In this document: piece by piece, positions 26,029-39,036 of the stretch
Numbering within the stretch: the stretch's first letter is position 1
Layout of the letters: the number at the start of each line of letters is the position of its first letter
Assembly: GCA_013365325.1 (NCBI GenBank)
Contig: JABVXV010000075.1
Span: 1 to 64,000 of the forward strand
DNA: 64,000 bases
From: Dipetalonema caudispina
Taxonomy: Eukaryota > Nematoda > Chromadorea > Rhabditida > Onchocercidae
Direction of reading: 5' to 3'
The notes under the pieces: model-generated
Told to the model about the DNA's origin: nothing
Seen by the model: only the letters and a program-made list of their open reading frames with translations
Databases searched by the model: none
Made by a program: the position numbers and the translations under genes

Positions 26029-27894
26029 TATATTCTTTTGATTCTTATGTCGGAATTTATGTTTATTTGCATGAATATTTGTCTGAAAATCTCAGCTTGA
26101 TTGTTATGCGACCATTGGATTTCACGTTTTCGTTGAAATATAATGCATAATGTGATGCTGAGCACTTCGCATAAATTATGAGAGTTCAGTTCTTCTTTGT
26201 TCTTAGCATTCCCAAAAGACCAAACATCTGACCATTCAGTGACCTATCCAACTTCTGAGAATTGATTTCATGATTCAAAAAGCAATGAATGGAAACTGCA
26301 GTATATGTCGAAAAATTCTGAACAGTCTACTCGATATAACTTTAATATAGCAGTTAAACGACTGAATCGATAATTCATTAGACTTGAAGTGCATTAGCTT
26401 CATTTTCTGTTTTAAAACAGATATCTTCTCATTTGTAATTGTTGAAAATATTCTGCTACTTGTGGAACTTGAACTGAGTGAAAGTTTGGTTTAAACTCAC
26501 TGGAAAGCGCTGATCATAGACTGCGCTAATATCTGAGGATTTTATCATCCCTGAATTGAGCGAATTGGAACTATGCCTTGCGATATATTGTAGCTTCAAC
26601 ACAATCGATGTTTTTAGATCGTTGTCGGCCAATTGGAAAGCGAACGAAGGGACCACCACATGAGAGAATGGAAGGGGAGGAAATGAATGACGAAGGATAC
26701 TGCGATGTGATCAGATTTCTTGGTATTAAAGATTTTCGAATGGCCGGTTGTCAAATGACATTAAGGTGTGACGTCGGCACTCATCTCTACAAATTGCAAG
26801 GGACAGCAACTCACTTCATTCTCTTCCGAAGATTCTGTTTTAAATTTTTACTTCCACTTCACTTGGTGACTTTGAAATCACCAACCGAGCTCCACCTCAT
26901 ACTTTAATAGATCCGCCAGCCAGCTAGAAACCCTGCTATGAACACGATCGACTTTGAAAAATTGAGCTTCAAATTTTGGAATTTCAAATGGTCAGTTTCT
27001 GTCGGCACATATTCCAAAAGAGTTGCACTGGGATTCTTTTTGTATTTTGACATTTTTTAAAAATCGACCTTTTACAAGAAATCTATTATTCTCGTAGAGG
27101 AAATATTTTACCACGTTTCTCGAGAAGCAAATGATGTGTTACTCGGATTGTGTAAAATATGTTCGTAGCGAATTTTTAAACATCTGTACATGTCCGTTTC
27201 TTCCTTTGTCTTGAGAAAGTAATGCTAGAATGTCTAATTCTGCAAAGCTTTGATTTAATATCTGTTGCTATGAAATTATTTGAAAAGAAGGATTTTTTCA
27301 AGCCTACATAGATAAATAGCTTCTTCTGGCAAAATGTGCTATAAATGTTTTATTAATTCATCCACTAAATGTTATGTTCGCAAACAACTTCTTCCGATAT
27401 TGTTTAGTTTTTAAAGGTCGAAAATAGGCAGTATTCACTTCAAACATTTTTATTTTTATTCTTTTCTGACTAGCAACATGAACTGGAAATTCTGTCAACA
27501 TACATCAAACCAGCTTCTTGGTTGGTATTGATGCCTCAATTACTATTTTCGTCACCCAATTATTTGAGTGTCTGGCGTATATCTCCACTTTTCTCATTTT
27601 TTAAAATACGCTTTAACTTGAATGTATGGAGTCAATTGTACGGAAGTTACTTGAGTGTCGGCAAGATATAATCTCATCTTGTTCTTCACTGCATAAATTG
27701 AAACTTTTGCCAACAAAATAATTTTTCTCTTTCAATGGAAATTGATTTATTTTCATATAGAATGGATACTGATTGATTTTCATAGATTTCAGGCCATCAA
27801 GAGACCATTCCTTAGACCAACTATTTTCATTCATCAGCTTTAAATTTTTCTTAAGAATTATTATTCTTACTGAATTTTCTGCGAATACTACACG
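26029..27894. other. Intergenic spacer between glyoxalase II and tetraspanin
   Basis: About 1.9 kb. The largest frame (26578-26907, plus, 109 codons) carries no recognisable motif and lacks convincing splice context. I see no gene here. Confidence 0.5.
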
Positions 27895-29967
27895 ATGGGA
27901 GTTTTTGGTCGATGGACAGCTTACGGCACATTTGGAAAGGCAACACGATTGCTTTTCTTCAGTACACAGCTTCTTTCAATTGTAACAATTTTTGCTTCAT
28001 CGAAAAAATGTTAATTGAATTTTCATAAAACTTTATTCAGTGGATTAAAAAGTACTTCGTAAAGAATACCGAATTGAATATTTTAATTTGTAAATTTATA
28101 TTTCACAATTCGAAATCTACAACAAATGTGTCAAATGTATTTCATAACAAACATGCTAGAAGTATGGATTTAAATTAAAATTCTCTTTCTTTTACAGATG
28201 ATTTTGTTAGCAGTGCTAATATATGGTTGTTGGTTAGTACAGAATCGATCACAATACGCAGAATTACTTGAGCCAAGTTTATACGTGGATGTTGCCCGTA
28301 TTATGATTGTTAGCTCAATATTTGCATTTATCAATACTATCATGTCGATTTATGCTTTAACAAAAGAAATGCGATGTTTCATGTATTCGGTTTGTTCATC
28401 TTTGAGAAAGTGATACGTAAAAAATTTTATGTAATTTGATAAAAATAGATAGGGTGGGTTCGGATATGGTCACTACAATGCGTCTGCGGGGTCATCATTG
28501 CAATATGCTCGTCATGAATGTTCATAAAAGGCTAACCACTTGATCTATGGAACCACTTTATTTGTCCTACATTGCCCTAACCATATCAGTGTGTTTTGGA
28601 TGGGTTTTAGATGTAATATTTTCAAATAATTTCTGCAGTGTAGGCATGATTAATGAATACAATGTAAAGATGGAAAGAATGTTGAGCACATCATTAATTT
28701 ACTTTTATTATCCTTTGAAACAAACACATAGTGAAATATTGCATTAGAAGGATTTAATAAAATTATTTCAGTACGCAATAACTAGCGGAGTAATATTTGT
28801 AATGATGTTTATTGGTGGTGTTATGGGTTTCGTATTTAGACATCAGGTTTGTTAATTTGTTTTTTGTTTTTTTTTGAATTTGAAAAGTAGACTTGATTTG
28901 ATAATTTTACGTTAATGTTTCATTAAAATCCTTCGGAAGTTTATCAATAATTTTTGCAGTTGCAATACAGAATACCGCTTCATCTCAAAATGCTTACATC
29001 ACTGCGTGAACTTTATGGATTGCCGGAAATGGAGGCAATTACTTATGCTTGGGATGAACTTCAGAGCAATGTAAAATTTTCAAACTTTATTGCAAAAAAT
29101 CTTTTTTTCAAACAGTTTCTTAGAGCAAAAAAAAAATTGGATTTCCTTTCCAGTATAACTTATTTAGAATGTATTCGGATGAATTTTAAATGAATCTGTT
29201 CCTTATTTTAGTTCAACTGCTGTGGAGTAAATGGTAGCGATGATTTGAGGATTTGGAAAACATCGAAATGGTTCATGCATCAAAAGGGAACCAAGCAGAA
29301 ACTCCCATTATCATGGTCAACTTCAGATTTAAATTTAATTGAAATTTTAATCAAACTTCGGAATAAGACAAGTTTAAAGAGAACTCGTTCCTCAATTAAA
29401 CTCTTCATTTAAATTTTTACTCATCCAGTAAAAAGATTAGTTTAAAGTTTCAAGTCTTATATCTTATACCGTTAAATCAATTCGAATACACAACTTTTAG
29501 CTGTGTAAATGAAATGATCGAACGTTGTCTGAAAATGGATCTGTTCCATCCGGATGAATCAGTCGTCCACACGAGAACATGCTACATGTCGCTACGATCC
29601 GATTTGTTACAGGTGATGCATGTAGCTGCATGGCTTCTCATTATCGCTAGCATAATCATGGTATGATTCTTAACCTCCTTTCAATTGAGGTTTTTCTTCT
29701 GTTTGATATTGTAATATATGCAATCATTTGTTGGATCAGTAATTAACGTTGAGATAAGCTATTTGGTTTATAAGTAGTAACTAGGAGTGTATTTGCATTC
29801 ATTACATAACATATTATCTTTCAAATTCAATCTAATTCATTCTAGCTTTGAACTTTCAACGTTTCACTTTAAATAATTAATATTAACGACCTAAGAAATT
29901 TAAAGCCTTTTTATAGGTTATGCCTGCAGTGTTCGCAGGAATATATGCTCGTCTTATCAAGAAGTAG
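27895..29967 (+). CDS. Tetraspanin, complete, six-cysteine large loop
   Basis: Seven exons, 27895..27981, 28198..28389, 28772..28846, 28960..29070, 29212..29315, 29501..29660 and 29917..29967, join in phase to give 259 residues, the usual family size. Order: short N-terminus and TM1 ([13 protein letters not shown] then [10 protein letters not shown]), small loop, TM2 ([20 protein letters not shown]) followed by the family signature KEMRC, TM3 ([15 protein letters not shown]), large extracellular loop, TM4 ([12 protein letters not shown]) and a short basic tail ending IKK. The large loop has the defining CCG (C158-C159-G160), a second CC pair (C190-C191), C199 and C217, so up to three disulphides. 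It acts as a membrane scaffold and its partners cannot be inferred. Exon 5 uses an unusual donor (TG|GTCAAC), but it alone rebuilds the conserved SCC. It is distinct in sequence from the partial tetraspanin at the left edge. Confidence 0.92.
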
Positions 29968-31949
29968 TTAAATTTGTATCTGTTTGCTTCCTGTACTTGT
30001 GATGTAGTGACTAAGGCTGATTACGATGAATTATGATAACACAATATGATATTTATCCTTCGTCCGAGAACACAGGAGGTAGCTAGTGCTTTGCCGTCCC
30101 TACTTATAGCGCTAGAGTTTTTAAGCTTTTAAAACCAATGCTTAGCCACAAAATAGGTATACATAAATGGTCTTGAGGTGATAATTCCCTCCTGATTCAT
30201 ACAGATGAATTGCAAAATGTAAATCCGGCTAAACTTAAGGTTAGGCCATCGGTTACTTCCTGAAAATTATGCATTCCAATTTAAAAAAGTCTGCTAAAGA
30301 TAAAGAAGGCAAAACAGACAGAAGTGAACAATGTGCTTTTATTTGATTTTCAAATCTTTCCCCAAGAAGAAGTCGTTTAAAAAACAGGTAACAAAGCAAG
30401 CAAAAGCTATGAATTCAAAAATTAGACAACTAATCTCCACCACAGCCAAAGATTTAACCTCACACTCGAATTTAATTGACAAATTTCATGCCAAATTTCA
30501 CATTAAACAAAGAAAGTAATTGGAAAATCTCAACTAGTCAAAAACTCATGTTCCATAATCAAGTTACTGCAGTTATCAAAATCGCTATTCCTGAAGACGT
30601 TTGAAAATTCAGTGTTATATAATTGAGTCAACATGAGAAGTTTTGTATTTTACCACGCAGGTTTTTTATTCATTCTTTCCACTAATTCAATACTGAGCAG
30701 TGTAACAGCACTTGAAAAGAATTCTGCCGTTGTCCGATCTTTTCGAACTTTTCATATGGTCAAAGCATGTCATATTCAATGGAATAGATATATCATATGA
30801 AATCAAAGCAGTGATTTGCTTCATATTATAAATAGTAGTAGAAAACGAAAATCAGTCTGGAAAAATATCCTCCAACAACTACTTGAAATATTCCATACCA
30901 TTGTGAAAATCAACCTATCAAAATAGAAATTCTTTAACGGGCAGAGTAACAATGCACGTTACTTAAAAATACGAAGTATTAAAGACAAGTAAAGATGATA
31001 GTAATATCACAAAGAATATTATGTCCACTTAAACGAGTCCACTGCAACTTCTACAAACGAGTTTTCATGTATCTTTTAGCAACATCACTAATAACTTCAC
31101 ATAGCTAGGTGATAAACAAATCTACGAATAATTTTTAAATCGATAAAAATGTATAAATTCCTGTATAATTAACTACAGTGCCTACACGACGACTTTAGCA
31201 ATGAAAGGTTAGTATCATTTTCACAGTCCTGCACATGCTCTTTACTTAGTAAAGTATTTCAGTTGTGAACAAACAAATTTGATAGAGTCTCAAATATAAC
31301 TTCAAAAATGTGTAACTAGAAGGTCGTAACTACATAAACTGCATTCCAAGTTCAAATGAATGAAGACCACGTGGTTACAGGTAGAAATCTCAGCAAAACT
31401 GCGAAGGTACCAGCAGAATTGGAAGGTAATTAAAACAGAAAAAACAATATTGTACCAAGAATAATATATGATAAACAACTCAATCCGACGCGAGATGTCG
31501 CTGCATGTACTTTTACGAATCTTATATAGAGTAGTAATTCATATGTAAAAAAGCTGTAAATGATCGAAAGGACTGAATATTTTGAAAACCTCTGCGCACC
31601 CAGAAGATATTGGAAGCAAAAGATTTGATTCATCATATCAAATTATAAATATGCACAATAGAAAGGCTATATCAAACAAGACTACGTTGGACAAATAAAC
31701 AATGAAAACGTAATAAATTTTCCAAATTTATAAATTATATATGGATGTGCATCACCTTGTTCTATGCCGACAAAGAACTGCTTTCTGCTGCCTTACTGCT
31801 TCCAATATTTCTATGCCAATACATAGTAGGTCTCAGAAAATAGAGATTTTCTGTGTTATTGCAAAATTTCCAAGGAACAGAATCAATTAGAAACTCATAA
31901 CCTACACAAACATATTCAAGAATCATACGTAAATCACTAGGAAATAAAG
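29968..31949. other. Intergenic region between convergent tetraspanin and NRAMP genes
   Basis: About 2 kb where two genes end facing each other, presumably holding both 3' UTRs. Only short frames are present (for example 30331-30519, plus, lysine-rich), with no recognisable motif. I see no gene. Confidence 0.5.
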
Positions 31950-34900
31950 TTAGATTACCGGTTGAGGGTAACGGTCATTACTGATCCGCTCTGTGGCCAC
32001 AATTTCCTGCTCTTCGGAAAGCCATGGTGCATTCGTGTTGAAATTTATTGGATCGAAACCAGGTATTTTCTAGAGGAAAATATATATATGTATAATCAGA
32101 AAATTATTTTATTAGATGCATCTGGGAATCTGCATGCAGAATTTCACATCCCCAGTTAATACATGCGAATAAAAATACGAAAAGTCAGTTAATCTTACAA
32201 GAGCTTTATGCATTAGATGTCATCTCACTTATCATTATTATAATAATTATAATAAAGATATTCTAATAATGACATGTGCGGTAGCATCTAATATATAAAA
32301 CTAAAAAAGCCAGCTGAGATTTTAAACAGTTGAAAAAAAGAGTCATATTTAAACAAAATTTACTTTCCATTTCGGAGAAGTTAGAATATCTACTGCCGCC
32401 ATACATACGAACAGCTGAAATTTCAACGATTAAATTTCCAGTGAAATAATAAAATGCTTCAGTTCCAGTCTTGAAACAAGTGGTTACATAACATTCTCTA
32501 AACTAAAAAATCACTACCGAGTATGATCTCTTAAAATAAATGTATAATATCTACCACCTATTACTTCCATTTCATTCGACTATTAATTAAACAATCGATG
32601 GAACAAACCAGATCTTAAATGCCAATACATGACGATTTTTTCCCGCCTGCTTAATGCTTTTAGAAATATGTTCCTGACATATGAACGAAGCATTTTGTTA
32701 TTCCTATCTCATACGATGTGTATTTGGGATTTCGTGAAGAAACAAACAAATATTGTGGGTAAACGTCAAATTATAAAAAATTTCATCGAAAGCAATCGTA
32801 AATATACCAAATAACAGACGAATATAAGATATGCGATGGACGGGATCAAGAGTATTACCCAAATGTACCATGCATTCCCCAGCTCTCCAGTTATGTAATC
32901 CGCGAAGAAGTATAAATTAATAAAGATTACAATACATGATACAATTAGCGCCGAAACTTGGAAAAATCTAAAAATAAATTGCAAAATAATGGAGCGAAAA
33001 ATAAGTTACTATACGGAACACATTTGATTGCTCAAAGAAATAGAAATACGACAGATCCATAATATGGAGCTTTCTCTTTTTTCTTATAAGCTTTAAACCT
33101 ATTAGAACTTGCCTTTAGTACAGTTTTACTACATAATGTTCCAGAGTTAAAGAACGCATAGAAAGAACGAAAAAACCTGGAGTTGCGAAAATCGAGCATA
33201 ACTTTGGCACTAGATGTGAATGTTACCACTGGGATAAGTGCAAATGGTAGTTGCAGCATTTGAACACAGTTTAATAAGTCGTTCATTCCCGTTAAGTCCC
33301 GCACGCTATTTATGCGCAGTGCAAGTAACAGTGCTGGCACAATTGTGATGCTACGGGTAACCAAAACTCGTTTCCAACGAGCCCAATGGATTTGCAAGAA
33401 ACCCTGCAGTACATTATATGAAAGAATTGTAAAAAAATTGTAAGCAAAATTCCCATTTGCAACATTAATCTTCTGAATATATCTGTTTTGCTGTTATTTT
33501 TGGATTTAACATGTCATTTCTAGTAAATAGACACACCTCCATCACAAACTGCCCAGCATAAGTGCCAGTCATTGTAGAACTTTGTCCAGCTGCCCAGATA
33601 CCAATGGCCCAAACATAGAGTGAAAGGAGACCAAATTCACAGCCAAGAAATATACCACCTTTATATAAATCTGATTCAGCCGTCTCGTTGTTATAAGGAA
33701 ACGCTGTGGGATCCATGATACCTTTACGTGCGTCACAATTTTCCCTCTACAGTGAAATAAGTTAAAATAAAATAAAATTAAATTAAATCAAATAAATAGA
33801 ATCATACAACAACCACTGGGTTTTAAGTCACATACCGGTGAATTCTCTATAACTTTAACTTGTTTCTAGCGAGGACAAAATTGAATTTAAATCCTCGTGA
33901 CATGAAATTGAAACATACTACTTGGTAATTGGTCTTGTTATACAATCCATGCGCGAAAACAGCAACAACAAATACATTGATTATAAAACTACATAATAAG
34001 GCAATACCGGATTCGATAAAGAAGTAGAAACTTGCTTCCTGGACATCGGCTTTCTTTGTCCTATTTATATCGCGACTCTAAAATAAAAAGTATTCCCAAA
34101 TTCAGGAAACATAAATCCAACCTTTAGATTTCAAAGTTAAACATGAAGTCTGGACAAACTTTACCAGATGATTTCCAATTTATTTCTAACTAAGTTAAAG
34201 AGAAAATATAGTGAAAGTAAAGAATAAACCTTAACAAGAGCAGAATGAAGGTATAAATTATGAGGCATAATGACAGCACCAACAATACTGACAGCGAGCA
34301 AGAACTGGTCACGACCACAGCCTTCGCACCATGGTAAAAACATACCTTTGATGACCGATAGCTGATTTGGTTTTACTGTTACATACTAAAAACATTCGCA
34401 TGATTCAAGTTTGTTACAGATATATACCAGTTTATTTCATTTCCAGAAAAAATACTCTAGGAAACCTTCTAAGTGATAACTTACTTCATAACCGAAGGTA
34501 AATCCCATAATCGCAATCAAAAATGCGAAAAAACCTTCCAGCTTTCGAAAGCCATAATTATCCAGAAATAAGAACAGAAATGTATCCAGAACGGTAATGA
34601 GGACGCCAATATATAATGGAATACTGCAAAGAACATCAAAAATTTTCAAAATTTTCGAACACGCGAAATTTCATGAGTGGTTAATATGAATCAGATCTAC
34701 ATCTGAATAACTCACAAGCCTCCGGATAAAAGATAGAATGCAATCGACGTTCCGATAACTTCCTGCATATCACTTCCAATAATTGCTATTTCAATCATTA
34801 CCCATAAAATCAGTCGTGGCGCTCGTGGGTAATATTCATATGCTACCTAGTAAATGATCAATTTTTATTTCATTCTTGACGGACTACCATAATAAATACA

Positions 34901-35682
34901 GAATATCGGGAAAGCATGGAAGCAGTAGAATTGTAGCTACTAATAAACTTTTTTATTGTCTTCTTCGGAAAAAAAAGAATTTATTCACTTCTGCCATATG
35001 TCTTCCACTGACAACACCCAGACGAGCGGATAATCTTTGTAGAAAGAAACCAATAATGTGTGCTGATAGTAAAACCCATAATAGCTAAAACATAGAGCAA
35101 TGTATAATTTCATATTATAACAATTGATTTGAACTATGTCTTTTTGCATGCTTTTTTGTAGATTTAGACTGAAGTCGAAAAAAGTGATCAAATAAAATTT
35201 ATTGTCAAATAAAGCATCAGAAAATTCACCCGATACTGAGCTTGTGATCCTGACTGCAAGTCGCTTTCAATATTTCCTGGATCCAAATAGGCTATGCTCA
35301 TCAAAAATCCGGGACCCGTAAAGGCCCATAATTTTCGAAAACTGAATCCCTATAAAAATTATTCAAGTGACAGCTAATATAAATTCAACTGAAATAGAAT
35401 AAGACACTGGACTTTTACATCTTCGGTAGCTGAAACATCGATTCTAACATGTAAGGGAACTGTGGAACTTTTATTGAAAAAAATATTAAGAAATCAATTC
35501 ATTTCCTTACCTGGGATTTCCTTCAGTATTTCAAGATAAAAGCTACATAAGCAAAAATTCTTAACTTATCTTAAAAAACTTTTTCATTAACCTACCGAAT
35601 GTGAGACGTCCGGTATTTGAACTCGATGTTTGAGCATTTGGGAGTCCGGATGGATAAAATTCTTTGCATTTTTACCCGACAT
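31950..35682 (-). CDS. NRAMP/SLC11 divalent metal transporter (DMT1/SMF type)
   Basis: Proton-coupled Fe2+/Mn2+ transporter. Exons: complement(35596..35682), (35511..35520 or ..35542), (35419..35429), (35230..35349), (34989..35084), (34716..34846), (34485..34623), (34230..34385), (33922..34077), (33537..33746), (33177..33403), (32808..32967), (32364..32414), (31950..32069); about 557 residues, as in human DMT1 (about 560). TM1 carries the metal-binding DPGN ([13 protein letters not shown]) and TM6 carries [14 protein letters not shown]. The transport signature is [39 protein letters not shown] and [16 protein letters not shown] are typical of the eukaryotic branch. The loop before TM8 has an NNET glycosylation site. 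From (35230..35349) onward all junctions keep phase. Before it the model needs an 11-base microexon, and the border of exon 2 is uncertain. The start ATG lies shortly after an ATTGCAG acceptor, which suits trans-splicing. Which of smf-1/2/3 it matches cannot be told here. Confidence 0.95.
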
Positions 35683-37883
35683 CGTGCCCAGATCTGCAAT
35701 TATTGCGAAATAAATATTTGATTTCATGAATTACAAGTACATGCGAAAAAAAAAAAAAAAAAATTGGAAGGTTAAACTGTCACAACACAAAGCTTTAACG
35801 TCGTCAACACATATACTTCAGCAAGAATTAATTTATTCATTATACTGTGATTTTGAATCAGTTTAGCTATTTTAATAAATTAATATACTAGGATGCCATC
35901 AAAGCTTTTTACGATTCTCTCATTGTCCCATATATTCCATTTATGAGAAAAATACAGTAATTTCAGAAATGCCCTCTATCCTTCCAATTCCTATCATTTT
36001 GCAAATTAAACAATCAATTGAACACAAGTTTATGAAAAGTTAAATGTTTCTGATGAGGAAATAGGTTAAAATCGCAACAGTTGGTAAAAATAAAGTGTTG
36101 CTTAAATAGAAATGAAGTGCACCTGCGCGTGCATATACATTTACGTGGTTTTTCCAACGCTCTCCAAAATGATAATGGACTGTTTGCACAAAGAACTGTA
36201 CGACTGCACCTTAAATACTGTAAAACTTCATATGAAATACTTGCATTCCCTACTCTTATTATATTATATTTAAGATGCCTCGATATCCACAAATATTCCA
36301 ACTTCAGTATGTATTTTGTAAATAATTCCTTGTGAGAATGCTACATCTAGGATGAAGTAAGAACTGATTGACATTTAAATAACATACAAGGAGAATCGAT
36401 CAACATACACAGCAATACTAATTAATTGCAAACTTTACTAAACTATTTTTCTTACCAGCAGTCAAAACTATTTACGTTTGCAATTGAGAAATGGAGAAAT
36501 AACCACTTTTCATTTTAAATGTGGATTTAAAATCAATTCTTAAAGATGGCTTGAAGTAACTAAATTAAAAAAAAAAATGACCTGCTTCACACTATTATTT
36601 TCTATGACTTCTACAGATGATCTCCGCAAAAAACAAGAGAAAAAGTTTATGCTGAATGTTGTCGATAGGTAATTTGGTAAGAAATAAAGCTAACTTCACA
36701 TAAACTAAAATATTTGAACAAAAAATAAGCAAAACATGAATAAAACGACTTGAATAAAATATCCGCATCACATCACCAACTCAATTTCCGAAAGACGGTC
36801 TTCAGTCATACGGAAAAAATTTATGAGTTCTTAGATACAAGAATTAACAATTCGTGCCACTTGATTCCAGTCAGCAGACATAAATCTGTTGAATGAAGCG
36901 CAAAAAATAAGAGGTCATCTACAGATACGACATTATATGTTCAGTCAATGATTCCTTCCCTAGAATGGCTATGTATGACAACTTCTTCAGGAAATCAGTG
37001 AAGAAAACAGTGTAGCAAGTCACACTTTGTAGCTGCACTGACTGTTCCAACTATCATATGCCCGATAGTAAAAGTATAAAATGGAATAAAAAGGAAGCTC
37101 ATATATGAGGGAAAATTGATGAAAACGACATTACAGGCAATGTATTGTCAAATAAGCAATGACACTTCAACAAGGTCCAATTGACAGAACAAACAAAAAG
37201 TGAGCAAGTGAAGCATGTTATAGATCAAGGCATTGACAAAGGCTAAAGTTTACCGGAATATTTGCAGCAATTAGCAACTTCATAACAATGAAACATCACC
37301 AATGCAATCAAAAACTAAAATTTACACACAATGGATTTCTTTTTAATTGATTCACGCCATAATGCTGGAACCAAACATCTCTATGATCATTTTTTCTGAA
37401 TAAGTTGTGCACATGATTTGGGACGAAGCTCAACTACTAATTGGAATTTCGAAAAGAGATCATATCAATAACAAGTTAGTGTTGTGAACTCAATTTTTCG
37501 AAACTTCTCGCATTTTGAAAATAGACAATAGTATTTCAAAAAGATAAAAACTGAAATTTATAATATTCTAATTTCAAGAAGAAGCAAAAAAAAAAAAGAC
37601 AAATCCATTATAGACAGCAGAGATAGACGGCCGGATACTCTTCATTTTGCTTAAAAGAAATTATGATGAAAAACCGTTCAGTAATTTAAGGAATTTTCAT
37701 TTTAAAGCCGCTATCAGATAAGAAAAATGGTCACTAAAGTAGGCAAAATCAGAAAGTGCTAACAGTAACATACGTGCATACGTGCACATGTATAAACACT
37801 TACTTAAAATAAAAATCAGTCAAGAGGATAACGCAGGAAAATTAAAAACGACTAATGGGAAAATTAAAAAAGAAAAACTATAC
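35683..37883. other. Region upstream of NRAMP, downstream of the cysteine-rich gene
   Basis: About 2.2 kb, presumed to hold the NRAMP promoter and the undetermined 3' end of the minus-strand gene at 37.9-39.0 kb. Possible further exons of that gene on the minus strand are a piece encoding HYGVNQLKRNPLC (about 37330-37368) after TTGGTTCCAG, and a hydrophobic piece encoding FLIALVMFHCYEVANCC near 37260-37316. They sit too close together for both to be separate exons. A poly(A) run lies at about 35747-35762. Confidence 0.4.
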
Positions 37884-39019
37884 TGATAACGATATCACAC
37901 AACGAACTATTCATACATGATAAGCATGCAGCATTCACTACAGAGTGAACATTTTCAGTAGCTGAATCATCATACATATCTGATGACTGCAATACGTATA
38001 TTATATATATATATATAATCATGTTTTCTGGTTTACCATCATACATTGCAAAACAGTCCACCGCGATCAACATTTTCTGTTCGGTACAGGATTTTTCAAA
38101 TATTTTATTCAAAAATTGAGAAAATCTATTTTATCAATAAAACAATATTATATTCATGTTATATGAGTAAGAATCCACGCCAACTAAATACAAAGCTGAA
38201 TTGTTATAAAACTGCGGTATTTGATCGACATTATTAGTATATTCATTATGAACACTGGCTATTTCTTTCGAAAACTTAATGAAACCAAAAGGACGAACCA
38301 TCAGTATCTTCAGTATAAGCAGCATCAGAGCTAAGCAGGCACAAATTCTCGTCAACTTCAAGCAAATCAGTGCTTCCGTACATCTTACACCTTACGTCTT
38401 CACATCGACTTGTTACGTCAGATCCTGGAATAATGAAATATTTTCACGAATATTGCAAATATGAAAAATGCACTGAATTACAAAGTTTGGCCAGCGTTTT
38501 TTTCTGAAGAATGACGACTACGTCTAATATAAATCATACAAATTTGCAAAACTATGAAGGAAATTCAAACACCAAGCTCTGTAAAAAGACAACATAATTC
38601 TTGATGATTTTCAAAGATTTGATTCAATTATGTTGGACATCTGATATGATTCTGTTTGTGTAGCAGTTAAAATATGAGAATTTCCTTAATGTACCACATT
38701 TCGGTGGACACTGACAAGTATTTCTAATATAATATAGCACTTCTAGTATAGGTAACTTTATAATAACTTCAGGAAATTTCCGCATAACAGTCTCCTCTTC
38801 AGACTGAAATGAAAACATAACTTTGTGAGAATCATAAAATAGCCAACTGTTATTACAATCCTGCAACAAGAAACAATTACCGAATCCATCCCACCCTACT
38901 GATATATCAACTACTTCTCACCGATCTCATATTTGTACGGGTCTCCATTTACTGTAGAGTTCATCAAAATCGTTAACACTTAATACATAGGCATCAGTTA
39001 AGGTTATAACCCATTTCAT
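37884..39019 (-). CDS. Unidentified cysteine-rich, probably secreted or extracellular protein (3' end not found)
   Basis: I do not recognise the family. A model of five phase-consistent exons was built: complement(38939..39019), (38695..38860), (38299..38424), (38045..38076), (37884..37986). The start ATG (MKWVITLTDAY) sits 17 bases after a TTTCAG acceptor with an in-frame stop in between, which fits an SL-spliced 5' end. The product (over 165 residues) is cysteine-rich (NTCQCPPKCGSD, SRCEDVRCK, GLFCNSSD, ACLSCMNSSLC) and has several N-x-S sites (NNS, NSS), hence the extracellular guess. The N-terminus is only moderately hydrophobic, so a signal peptide is not certain. Joins are consistent: CPPKC-G|GATCTGACG (phase 1), ACTGATG|AAAATG (phase 1), TGCAAT|TCATCA (phase 0). 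The 3' end is undetermined because exon 5 reaches a stop shortly after possible donors (GTTATC, GTATAG). It could also be a pseudogene fragment. Confidence 0.42.
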
Positions 39020-39036
39020 TCCATCCTAACCGGATC

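Noticed and set aside
28547..28747. Plus-strand frame with a hydrophobic run inside the second tetraspanin
   Set aside because: It lies wholly in the intron between exons 2 and 3. Joining 28389 to 28772 restores the expected RCFMYS-YAITSG transition without it.
38134..38361. Minus-strand frame starting with a signal-peptide-like MKLTRICACLALMLLILKI
   Set aside because: It overlaps, in another frame, the exon at 38299-38424 that joins in phase to neighbouring cysteine-rich exons. The signal-like run is probably a shadow, though it cannot be fully excluded.
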